Origin: Lachnospiraceae bacterium
Lineage (GTDB): Bacteria; Bacillota; Clostridia; Lachnospirales; Lachnospiraceae
DNA: 40,613 nt
Direction: 5' to 3'
Assembly: GCA_910574885.1 (NCBI GenBank)
Contig: CAJTDD010000037.1
Location: 1 to 40,613, forward strand
In this document: in pieces, positions 7,222-13,751 of the stretch
Position numbering within the stretch: position 1 is the first letter of the stretch
Layout: each line of letters starts with the position of its first letter
Position numbers and translations under genes: made by a program
Notes under the pieces: model-generated
Database searches by the model: none
Told to the model about the DNA's origin: nothing
Seen by the model: only the letters and a program-made list of their open reading frames with translations

Positions 7222-8160
7222 ATGCAAGGTCAGACAGTACGCATTGTTTCACAGGCTATCCGCTATATCGAAGAACATCTGCACGAAAAGATGGATTTAG
7301 ATATGGTGGCATCGGCACTGCACTATTCCAAATACCACCTGCATCGGATTTTTACAAAGACCGTCGGCTTGACTATCCATGACTACGCAAAACGGCGGCA
7401 GCTTACAGAAGCGGCAAAACTTCTGGTGTTTTCTGCAAAACCGATTATCGAGATTGCCCTTATGAGCGGGTATGAAAGCCAGCAGGCATTTACGGATATT
7501 TTTAAGGCGATGTATAAGACTTCCCCTGCGGAATTTCGAGAAGCGGAAAACTTCTACCCGTTACAGCTTGAAATTTATCTGAAGGAGGAACTTATAAAAA
7601 TGGATTTGACAAAAGACAATATAACATTTGCCACGCCCGAAGATGTGGATGACTGGATGGAACTGGTAAGCCTCACGATTGACGGCTATCCATGTCTGGA
7701 TAAGGGAGATTACACCGCAAACCTGCATCGGTATATTGCGGATAAAAAGGCTCTGATATTGCGGGATGACGATATGGCTATTGGCGTGATGGGATTTTCG
7801 CCCGACACAGGCAGCATAGACTTTCTGGCTGTCCATCCGCAGTATCGGCATCTCGGCATTACAAAGCTGTTCCTTGATAAGCTGGCAGACGAGTTGCTTT
7901 ATGGGAAAGAGATTACGTTGACGACATACCGTGCAGGTGATAAGGCAGATACGGGCTGGCGGGAAGAATACCGCCGTCTTGGATTTGCAGAACGGGAACT
8001 GCTTGTGGAATATGGCTATCCGACGCAGCGTTTCGTGCTTCCACCGAAAAACAAGGAGGAAATACCGCAAGGGTATACCTCTATGCCCGAAAATACGGGC
8101 AGGAAAGGGGAAACAAGGAATGACCGAAACACAGAAAAACCCGTTGGCAGAGAGCTTTAA
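7222..8160 (+). CDS. AraC-type DNA-binding domain fused to a GNAT-like domain
   Basis: A protein of about 312 residues. An AraC/XylS double HTH fills about 1-108 (IRYIEEHLHEKMDLDMVASAL, then IIEIALMSGYESQQAFTDIFK). A GNAT N-acetyltransferase-like domain follows (about 130-265), with the acetyl-CoA-binding segment IDFLAVHPQYRHLGITKLFLDKL. The start at 7222 has SD AAAGGAGG 8 bases upstream. The last 35-40 residues are encoded by a copy of the repeated leader and overlap the next gene by 41 bases, so an ancestral stop may have been lost. It probably activates the MATE pump downstream; whether the GNAT part senses a ligand or acetylates a drug is not decidable here. Confidence 0.85.
   Translation: MQGQTVRIVSQAIRYIEEHLHEKMDLDMVASALHYSKYHLHRIFTKTVGLTIHDYAKRRQLTEAAKLLVFSAKPIIEIALMSGYESQQAFTDIFKAMYKTSPAEFREAENFYPLQLEIYLKEELIKMDLTKDNITFATPEDVDDWMELVSLTIDGYPCLDKGDYTANLHRYIADKKALILRDDDMAIGVMGFSPDTGSIDFLAVHPQYRHLGITKLFLDKLADELLYGKEITLTTYRAGDKADTGWREEYRRLGFAERELLVEYGYPTQRFVLPPKNKEEIPQGYTSMPENTGRKGETRNDRNTEKPVGREL
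8062..8119 (+). promoter_or_regulatory. Hairpin leader (copy 3) upstream of the second MATE gene
   Basis: Stem A ATACC/GGTAT (8062-8066 with 8072-8076) and stem B TGCCCG/CGGGCA (8084-8089 with 8096-8101) are both perfect. A purine-rich SD region (8101-8110) follows. Relative to copies 1 and 2 the stems differ at paired positions in a compensating way. Here the leader lies inside the 3' end of the upstream coding region rather than behind its own promoter. Confidence 0.6.
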
Positions 8161-9460
8161 CGCCATATCCCTCATCCGATTTGCTTTCCCAAGCATGGTG
8201 ATGATGCTGTTTATGGGATTATACACCATTGTAGACACAATTTTCGTCGCACGGTTTGTAGACACGAACGCCTTGTCGTCCATCAATATCGTCTGCCCCG
8301 TCATCAATCTGATTGTCGGTCTGGGGACGATGCTTGCAACAGGAGGAAGTGCGGTTGTTGCGAAGAAAATGGGGAATGGAAACATAGAGGAAGCCCGAAG
8401 TAATTTCACGTTGATTGTCGTGGCAGGGGCGGTTATCGGTCTGCTGATTACAGCGGCAGGGCTTTTCTTTTTGGATGAAATGATCTGGGGATTGGGTGCA
8501 AGTGAAATATTGTTCCCATATTGCAGGGATTATCTGACGATACAGCTCATTTTCGCCGCCTTTAATATGATGCAGGTCTTATATCAGAATCTGTTTGTGA
8601 CGGCAGGAAAACCGACATTAGGGTTAGCACTTGCTGTTCTGGCGGGGATTGCCAACATTGTTTTTGATTATGTTTTTATCGTTTTACTGCAAATGGGAAT
8701 CAAGGGAGCTGCTATTGGGACAGGCATCGGATATATGATACCGTCAATTATCGGTACAATATTTTTTCTGATGAAAAGAAGCGAACTGCACTTTTGCAAG
8801 CCTAACATGGACGCATCTGTTTTGCTGAAAAGCTGTTCCAATGGTGCGTCGGAAATGGTAAGCCAGTGTTCGACTGCCGTAACGACATTTCTGTTTAATG
8901 TAACAATGATGAAGCTGCTAGGCGAGGACGGCGTAGCTGCGATTACAGTACTCATCTATTCGCAGTTCCTCTTAACAACGCTTTATATTGGCTTTTCTAT
9001 GGGAACAGCCCCCGTCGTAAGCTATAACTATGGGAGCGGGAATGTAAAACAGCTAAAAAAGACTGTCCGTATCTGTTTCAGCTTTATAGCGGGGATTTCC
9101 ATATTTGTATTTTTATTTTCCCTGCTTGGTGGAGAAAGCATTGCAAAGGTATTTGCGGAGAACAACAGGAATGTTTTTGAGATTACAAAGAATGGATTTA
9201 GCATTTTTTCATTCAGCTTTCTGTTCTCTGGATGCAATATTTTTTCATCCGCTTTATTTACGGCGTTATCGAATGGAAAGGCATCTGCAGCCATATCTTT
9301 CCTGCGGACGTTTGGATTTATTATGGTGTTCCTTTTGGCATTGCCGAGATTTTTAGAGGTAACGGGCGTGTGGCTTGCAGTACCGCTTGCGGAGTTTTTC
9401 ACGCTTATACTGACGGTATATCTGCTATGCAGGCATCGAAAACAATACCATTATTTTTGA
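8120..9460 (+). CDS. MATE family multidrug efflux transporter (copy 2)
   Basis: A 446-residue polytopic protein with about 12 hydrophobic segments and MATE hallmarks (FAFPSMVMMLFMGLYTIVD, GLGTMLATGGSAVVAKKMG, SMGTAPVVSYNYGSGN). It is clearly diverged from the pump at 4995, so the two are separate acquisitions rather than a recent duplication. The start at 8120 follows the leader and a GGAAAGGGG/CAAGGA ribosome site. The upstream frame open from 7931 is antisense-like shadow of the GNAT domain and was not used. It overlaps the AraC-GNAT gene by 41 bases and is probably its regulatory target. Confidence 0.93.
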   Translation: MTETQKNPLAESFNAISLIRFAFPSMVMMLFMGLYTIVDTIFVARFVDTNALSSINIVCPVINLIVGLGTMLATGGSAVVAKKMGNGNIEEARSNFTLIVVAGAVIGLLITAAGLFFLDEMIWGLGASEILFPYCRDYLTIQLIFAAFNMMQVLYQNLFVTAGKPTLGLALAVLAGIANIVFDYVFIVLLQMGIKGAAIGTGIGYMIPSIIGTIFFLMKRSELHFCKPNMDASVLLKSCSNGASEMVSQCSTAVTTFLFNVTMMKLLGEDGVAAITVLIYSQFLLTTLYIGFSMGTAPVVSYNYGSGNVKQLKKTVRICFSFIAGISIFVFLFSLLGGESIAKVFAENNRNVFEITKNGFSIFSFSFLFSGCNIFSSALFTALSNGKASAAISFLRTFGFIMVFLLALPRFLEVTGVWLAVPLAEFFTLILTVYLLCRHRKQYHYF

Positions 9461-9479
9461 AAGAAAGGCAGGCAAGAAA

Positions 9480-9677
9480 TTGAAACAGACAGAATGGATA
9501 TTATGCCCTGTCTGCGGGAGCAAAACCCGCAGCAGAATAAGGGAGGATACTATTCTGATAAATTATCCTCTCTACTGCCCGAAATGCAGGCAGGAAAGAT
9601 TGATAGAAGTGAGAAATTTACAAACAATAGTCATCACAGAGCCAGACACATTAGATGCAGAGCCGATGAACGTGTGA
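9480..9677 (+). CDS. Cysteine-rich KTR domain protein (copy 2)
   Basis: A 65-residue protein starting with TTG, with two CxxC knuckles (WILCPVCGSKTR and LYCPKCRQE) and the KTR signature, closely similar to the protein at 4752. The SD GAAAGGCAGG at about 9461-9470 fits the TTG at 9480. It lies 19 bases after the MATE gene and ends next to a terminator hairpin related to the one after copy 1. The family is found on mobile elements; its role is unknown, and a small zinc-binding accessory protein is plausible. Confidence 0.87.
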   Translation: MKQTEWILCPVCGSKTRSRIREDTILINYPLYCPKCRQERLIEVRNLQTIVITEPDTLDAEPMNV

Positions 9678-9709
9678 GCAATCACAGTTTGTCGGCTTTT
9701 CTTTTTATA
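9661..9709 (+). terminator. Terminator after the second KTR gene
   Basis: AGCCGAT at 9661-9667 pairs with GTCGGCT at 9691-9697 (one G-U), with an inner TGTGA/TCACA stem, and a T-rich tail follows (TTTCTTTTT). It is a diverged homologue of the hairpin at 4930-4972. Confidence 0.75.
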
Positions 9710-9728
9710 TAACTAAAGGTAGGCACGT

Positions 9729-9830
9729 CCACCAAATTAAAAAAAACGGCGATTTGGTGGGCGGTATTGCTATGCCCGAAAGACTTAACAAGCACTCTCC
9801 AAACCTGTTTCAAGTTTGGAGGGATTTTTA
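9729..9830 (+). promoter_or_regulatory. Orphan leader-like element followed by a terminator
   Basis: A 9-bp inverted repeat (CCACCAAAT 9729-9737 with ATTTGGTGG 9752-9760) is followed by GGTATTGCTATGCCCGAAA, the core of the hairpin leaders found upstream of the export genes. A terminator hairpin comes next (CTCCAAAC 9797-9804 with GTTTGGAG 9814-9821, then ATTTTTA). No export gene follows. It may be an attenuator whose gene was lost, or a leader for transcription into the backbone region. Confidence 0.45.
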
Positions 9831-9876
9831 TTGCCTGCAAATAGCAATTTTCGTTTACATATATCATATCGGGGAT

Positions 9877-9929
9877 GGGTGGACAGCCTGTTAAAAAAAT
9901 CCTTGTCAATGCAAGGGGGCTTTCTACCC
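9877..9929 (+). ncRNA. Candidate structured RNA (nested stem-loop)
   Basis: GGGTGGA (9877-9883) pairs with TCTACCC (9923-9929, one G-U). A 1x1 mismatch follows, then AGCC (9885-9888) pairs with GGCT (9918-9921), and CCTTG (9901-9905) pairs with CAAGG (9912-9916) at the tip. No convincing protein is encoded here: the ORF from 9875 runs through a terminator. The region lies 195 bases upstream of the sigma-like gene and may be its leader; no known RNA family is recognised. Confidence 0.35.
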
Positions 9930-9975
9930 AAGAAGTAGAAGTCAAATCTCTACATATAAGAACAATTATATCTAT

Positions 9976-10012
9976 AAACCGTGAGGGCGTGACAGCCTTT
10001 GCGGTTTTTCTT
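9976..10012 (+). terminator. Terminator upstream of the sigma-like gene
   Basis: AAACCG (9976-9981) pairs with CGGTTT (10002-10007), with an inner AGG/CCT stem, and a T-rich tract (TTTTTCTTTT) follows. It would end or attenuate transcription coming from the structured region at 9877-9929 before the sigma-like gene. Confidence 0.6.
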
Positions 10013-10076
10013 TTGTCGTTTTTTGTTAGAACATGCCGCAGGGCTGTTTTTGACGTGGGATGCCGTTCTCCGCCCG

Positions 10077-10115
10077 TCAATCTGGATTTCCAAAAAAATT
10101 CAGATTGATTGGAGG
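10077..10115 (+). promoter_or_regulatory. 13-bp hairpin abutting the sigma-like gene's ribosome site
   Basis: TCAATCTGGATTT (10077-10089) pairs with AAATTCAGATTGA (10096-10108) with one G-U and a 6-base loop. The SD GGAGG begins at 10111, two bases after the hairpin, and the ATG is at 10124. This position suggests post-transcriptional control, or a dyad bound by a protein. Confidence 0.5.
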
Positions 10116-10123
10116 AAATTACA

Positions 10124-10594
10124 ATGCTTGAAAAGCATCCAAACCGAAAAAAGGACAAGTATAATCCGTACACTTTGACGATAACCGAGGGGCATTATTA
10201 CCTCTCTTTTAAGGACGGGCGTGGAAAGCAGCAGAATATTGAGATTGACGAAATGCTGTACCAGACGTTTGACAGATTTGAGCTTGAGGACATATCCCAT
10301 CTGAACAGGGTGAGCAGGCACATTGAACACTCCGAGCTGACCGAAGAAACGCTGAATGACAGAGCTTTTTATAAGGCAGAACGGATTGAGGATATTGTTT
10401 CAGAGAGCATCGAATACGAGCAGCTACATAGGGCGGTTTCCAAACTTCCCGAAGTGCAGCGGCGCAGGCTGAAGCTTTATTTTTTCGGGGAGCTGACCTA
10501 TGAGCAGATTGCGAAGCTGGAGGGCTGCAAATATCAAGCTGTCCAGTGTTCCATAAAAGCGGCATTAAAGGCGATAAAAAAATTTATGAAATAA
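10124..10594 (+). CDS. Sigma-70 region 4-like protein of the mobile element
   Basis: A 156-residue protein. The C-terminal part (about 100-156) carries a sigma region 4.2 helix-turn-helix: LPEVQRRRLKLYFFGELTYEQIAKLEGCKYQAVQCSIKAALKAIKK in outline. The N-terminal half is charged and unlike sigma region 2. Proteins of this form are standard on Tn916-like and other clostridial conjugative elements and probably regulate element transcription. The ATG at 10124 has SD GGAGG at 10111-10115; a TTG at 10109 in frame has none. It is preceded by a strong hairpin and followed by a terminator, so it is a single-gene unit. Confidence 0.85.
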   Translation: MLEKHPNRKKDKYNPYTLTITEGHYYLSFKDGRGKQQNIEIDEMLYQTFDRFELEDISHLNRVSRHIEHSELTEETLNDRAFYKAERIEDIVSESIEYEQLHRAVSKLPEVQRRRLKLYFFGELTYEQIAKLEGCKYQAVQCSIKAALKAIKKFMK

Positions 10595-10621
10595 TTGCCT
10601 TGTGTTGTGGCAGTTGAGTGA

Positions 10622-10662
10622 GCAAACAGGTGAAGGGGCTTAAAAACCCTTTCACCTGTTTT
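10622..10662 (+). terminator. Terminator after the sigma-like gene
   Basis: ACAGGTGAA-GGG pairs with CCC-TTTCACCTGT across a short A-rich loop, with one bulged base, and is followed by TTTCC. It separates the sigma-like gene from the long non-coding stretch that follows. Confidence 0.65.
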
Positions 10663-10719
10663 CCGTTATGGCAAAAACGGGACGGCTCTTTGAAAACCGA
10701 ATACCCATTCACCAAATAC

Positions 10720-10851
10720 ATTCTCTTTGTGGCTGTAATAAGTGTAAGCGTGTGCAGCGATACGCCATGACCCGCCGAAAGGCAGTAAGCGAAAATTATC
10801 GACTGAAAATATCGGGCAGCTCCCGATTCCGCCATGACCCACAAAGAGGAT
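10720..10851. ncRNA. Candidate structured RNA closed by a 13-bp long-range stem
   Basis: The arm at 10720-10732 (core CTCTTTGTGG) pairs with 10839-10851 (core CCACAAAGAG), 13 bp with one G-U, about 106 bases apart. Inside are hairpins GCGT/ACGC (10748-10765), a GAAA tetraloop hairpin (10774-10783) and ATCGGG/CCCGAT (10811-10827), plus a repeated CGCCATGACCC (near 10763 and 10830). The 588-base stretch 10595-11182 has no credible gene on either strand. Either a structured RNA or a transfer-origin-like dyad fits; strand is undecided. Confidence 0.4.
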
Positions 10852-11004
10852 AATGATACTCCCGTCCAGCCACAGTCCGAGCGGTAACCAATCCGCCGCA
10901 GGCAATGGGGGCGGCTCTGTCAGACCGACAGTTGGGGTGTAACTCCCGTGGCGTCAGTTTGCTGCTGACCGTTTGGTGACTTCCCTTTGCGTTATCACGC
11001 ATCA

Positions 11005-11046
11005 GCATTTTCGGGGTGTCGGGGACAAATAGAAAATGCCTTTTAT
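11005..11046 (+). terminator. Terminator-like hairpin at the end of the structured non-coding region
   Basis: GCATTTTC (11005-11012) pairs with GAAAATGC (11032-11039) and is followed by CTTTTATC. Hairpins GTCAG/CTGAC and GCGT/ACGC lie just upstream. It would mark the 3' end of an RNA started upstream of 10720. Confidence 0.4.
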
Positions 11047-11182
11047 CATAATGCCAGATGCAGGGCGGTCTATCGGAACAGGGCTTGTTTTATGTGCTTC
11101 CGACTTTAAATACTTCCTTGTGTCTGGCTGTTACATAGGCAGGGTATTCCTGCCTAAATTCAGATAGGAGGTTCTAAAGAAT

Positions 11183-11632
11183 ATGGAAAGAACAATTAGG
11201 CGTGGCGACATCTACTACGCAGAGCTTAATCCCGTCGTCGGTTCGGAGCAGGGCGGCATACGACCCGTACTTATCATTTCTAATGATATAGGAAATAGCC
11301 ATAGCCCGACAGTCATTATCGCAGCCATAACAGGTAAAACACAGACAAAGGCAAAATTACCGACACATACCGAAGTAAAGGATGTTGAGGGGCTTGACAG
11401 GGACTCTATCATCCTGCTTGAACAGATACGGACGATTGATAAGCGACGTTTGCGGGAATATATGGGAACTCTTGACAGGCGTTTTCTTCCTGCAATGGAC
11501 AAAGCGTTGGCAATTAGTATTGGTTTAAACGGATATTCGCAATGCCCGATGAAGCAGGGCAGACACTCGGCTTCTTTACCTGCTCATGAATGTTGTCCGC
11601 TGCATGATGACAGCGTTCAAAAAAAGGATTAG
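11183..11632 (+). CDS. MazF/PemK-like endoribonuclease toxin
   Basis: A 149-residue protein whose first 115 or so residues are a full MazF/PemK fold: RRGDIYYAELNPVVGSEQGG at the N-terminus, RPVLIISND, PTVIIAAIT, and the late helix MDKALAISIGL. The first segment holds the substrate-binding loop typical of mRNA interferases. The last 30 or so residues, after the usual end of the family, are a Cys/His-rich tail (C-x5-H, HECCPLH). The SD TAGGAGG lies at about 11164-11170. No MazE-like antitoxin gene precedes it; only non-coding sequence does. It may stabilise the element or be an orphan. Confidence 0.85.
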   Translation: MERTIRRGDIYYAELNPVVGSEQGGIRPVLIISNDIGNSHSPTVIIAAITGKTQTKAKLPTHTEVKDVEGLDRDSIILLEQIRTIDKRRLREYMGTLDRRFLPAMDKALAISIGLNGYSQCPMKQGRHSASLPAHECCPLHDDSVQKKD

Positions 11633-11693
11633 CCCCCTCGTTATATGGTACAATCATTCGCTCATACATTGAGAATGAGGGAGGTGTTGCCTG

Positions 11694-11879
11694 TTGAAGC
11701 ATAGAGAATTTAGGTATGTTGGCGAGCCTGTTCCAGAATTAAATGAGCAGGAACACGCAGCATTTCTTATGAATTTTCAAAGGTCAATCCTTTTATCATT
11801 AGAAAAACGGAATCTGTTGACCGCATCACAGCGGGAACGCTGTTTGCTTGAGCTTGAAAAACAATATCGTCTAAATTAG
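11694..11879 (+). CDS. Small conserved-type element protein of unknown function
   Basis: A 61-residue, mostly helical, charged protein beginning with TTG and supported by GGGAGGTG at 11679-11686. The C-terminal half (LLTASQRERCLLELEKQYRLN) resembles the short SHOCT-like helical tails seen in small proteins encoded just before serine recombinases on clostridial elements. No enzymatic motif, signal peptide or membrane segment is visible. It ends 9 bases before a terminator hairpin, so it forms its own short unit with the MazF-like gene. A role in excision directionality is conceivable but not shown. Confidence 0.6.
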   Translation: MKHREFRYVGEPVPELNEQEHAAFLMNFQRSILLSLEKRNLLTASQRERCLLELEKQYRLN

Positions 11880-11887
11880 AAAAAAGC

Positions 11888-11917
11888 AACGTCAGGCATA
11901 ACCGCTTGACGTTTTTA
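11888..11917 (+). terminator. Terminator upstream of the recombinase gene
   Basis: AACGTCA (11888-11894) pairs with TGACGTT (11907-11913), followed by a run of five T from 11912. It isolates the recombinase from upstream genes. Confidence 0.7.
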
Positions 11918-11950
11918 CATAGTCAAGTGTGAGAATTACAAATTTGCACA

Positions 11951-11980
11951 TTCGACATACCATTTTCAATTAACTATACT
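11951..11980 (+). promoter_or_regulatory. Probable recombinase promoter
   Basis: TTCGAC (11951-11956), an 18-base spacer and TATACT (11975-11980) lie 41 bases before the recombinase ATG and downstream of a terminator, so the recombinase appears to have its own moderate promoter. Confidence 0.45.
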
Positions 11981-12020
11981 GAAAATACGGCAAGGGATTG
12001 TCGGGAAAGGAGATATTCTT

Positions 12021-13751
12021 ATGTCAATAGATAAATACGAAACCCTAAATCAAGAAAGGAAGATACAGCACACAAAGAGAAAGGTTGCCGCATACTGCCG
12101 TGTGTCTACGGACAACGAAGACCAGGCAAATTCATTTGAAAGCCAGCAGCGTTATTTTAGACAATATATAGAACGTAATCCCGATTGGGAGCTTTATGAA
12201 GTGTTCGCAGATGAAGGCATCTCTGGTACGAATACAAAAAAACGGAAAGAATTTAACCGCATGATTGCGTGTGCAAAGAACGGTGATTTTGATTTGATTG
12301 TAACAAAAGAAATCTCCCGTTTTGCGAGGAATACCCTTGATAGTATATTCTATACCCGTGACCTCAAAAAGCACGGCGTGGGTGTTATCTTTATGAATGA
12401 TAACATCAACACTTTAGACGGCGATGCAGAGCTTCGCCTTGCCATTATGTCCTCGATTGCACAGGAGGAAAGCCGTAAGACTTCCGAGCGTGTGAAATGG
12501 GGGCAGAAACGCCAGATGGAGCAGGGAGTTGTGTTTGGGCGGAGTATGCTTGGCTACGATGTGAAAGATGGCAAAATGTATATTAATGAGGATGGGGCAA
12601 AAGTTGTCCGTCTTATCTTCCACAAGTTTGTAAATGAGGGGAAAGGAACTCATGTGATTGCCCGTGAGCTTCGGGAGGAGGGAATTAAGCCCATGCGTGT
12701 AAAAGAATGGCAGAATACAGTCATTCTCCGTGTTATCCGCAATGAAAAATACTGCGGTGATTTGGTGCAGAAGAAAACCTATACGCCAGACTTTTTATCC
12801 CATGAAAAAAAGTATAACCGAGGACAAGAGGAATTTGTGATTATCAAAGACCATCATGAACCGATTATCTCCCGTAAGCTTTTCGATAAGGCAAACCGCA
12901 TTTTGGATGAAAAATCGCTTTCACAGGAGGGCAAAGCAAAACACAGCAACCGTTATCCATTTTCTGGGAAAATTAAATGCGGATGCTGCGGTTCAAGTTA
13001 TGTGGCGAGATATAAAACCCGAAAAAATGGAAGCCGCTATAAGGCGTGGCGGTGTCTTGAAGCTGCAAGACATGGAAGCCCTCATGTGGACAAAGCAGGG
13101 AATCAAGTTGGATGCAGTGGACTTAGCATACGCAACGAAGATGCAACCCACATCATGTACCTTGTCACGAGCAGCTTAAAATACAATAAGGAGAAAATCA
13201 CTAATAATCTGCTTGCTATTATCAAGTCTATTATCGCAATGGATACCGCAGGTACAGACAGTGAGAAACTAAAATCACAAATAAAAGCCATTGAACAAAA
13301 ACGCACAAACCTCATTGACCTTTATACATCTGGAGATATTACCAGAGATGAATTTTCAGCAGCAAGAGCAAAGTGCGAGAATGAGATTGCCGAACTGCAA
13401 TCCGTGATAGATAGCATAGACAAACAAAGGGAGATGATAGAAAAACAGCAAGAGCTTGTCGCTGAAATTACAGAAGCGATGAATGAGCTTATAAACGGCG
13501 TGGAATATGAAGATGATTTTTACAAAGAAATCTTAGATAAAATGGTTGTAAACGACAAAGACCATATTGATGTGTATTTGAACCTGCTCCCTCTCAAATG
13601 GAGCTATACAGTTGCAAAAAGCGTAAACTGTCCGCAGGGTAAATCGCTAAAAAAAGCGCAGGCCCCTGAGATGGAACATTTCAGGGGCTTCTCTACCGAT
13701 ATCCGTCAGTATCCCAGTCACTTCCTTATAAGGCATCGTATACCGCTGTGA
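12021..13751 (+). CDS. Large serine recombinase (integrase/excisionase of the element)
   Basis: A 576-residue large serine recombinase. The N-terminal resolvase domain (about 20-165) has the catalytic Ser29 in AAYCRVSTDN and the conserved Arg in ISRFARN. A recombinase domain (about 185-290) and a zinc ribbon (about 312-365, KCGCCGSSY ... WRCLE ... GCSG) follow, then a coiled coil (about 410-480). It catalyses integration and excision through a 2-bp staggered break. The last 18-25 residues are read from the antisense strand of cotJC, so the integrated gene takes its stop from the target. The SD AAAGGAG at 12005-12011 supports the start. Confidence 0.96.
   Translation: MSIDKYETLNQERKIQHTKRKVAAYCRVSTDNEDQANSFESQQRYFRQYIERNPDWELYEVFADEGISGTNTKKRKEFNRMIACAKNGDFDLIVTKEISRFARNTLDSIFYTRDLKKHGVGVIFMNDNINTLDGDAELRLAIMSSIAQEESRKTSERVKWGQKRQMEQGVVFGRSMLGYDVKDGKMYINEDGAKVVRLIFHKFVNEGKGTHVIARELREEGIKPMRVKEWQNTVILRVIRNEKYCGDLVQKKTYTPDFLSHEKKYNRGQEEFVIIKDHHEPIISRKLFDKANRILDEKSLSQEGKAKHSNRYPFSGKIKCGCCGSSYVARYKTRKNGSRYKAWRCLEAARHGSPHVDKAGNQVGCSGLSIRNEDATHIMYLVTSSLKYNKEKITNNLLAIIKSIIAMDTAGTDSEKLKSQIKAIEQKRTNLIDLYTSGDITRDEFSAARAKCENEIAELQSVIDSIDKQREMIEKQQELVAEITEAMNELINGVEYEDDFYKEILDKMVVNDKDHIDVYLNLLPLKWSYTVAKSVNCPQGKSLKKAQAPEMEHFRGFSTDIRQYPSHFLIRHRIPL
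13646..13688 (-). terminator. Hairpin at the element/cotJC junction
   Basis: GCCCCTGA and TCAGGGGC form a perfect 8-bp inverted repeat (13662-13669 with 13681-13688). On the minus strand it is followed by a run of seven T near 13654-13648, so it works as a terminator for transcripts entering from cotJABC. It lies just inside the element end. Confidence 0.55.

Noticed and set aside
9875..10108. 77-codon ORF on the plus strand
   Set aside because: It covers a nested RNA-like structure and two terminators, has no convincing SD, and its later part looks like non-coding sequence.
10666..10905. 79-codon minus-strand ORF in the structured non-coding region
   Set aside because: No SD or promoter; it lies across strong inverted repeats, which explain its open frame better.
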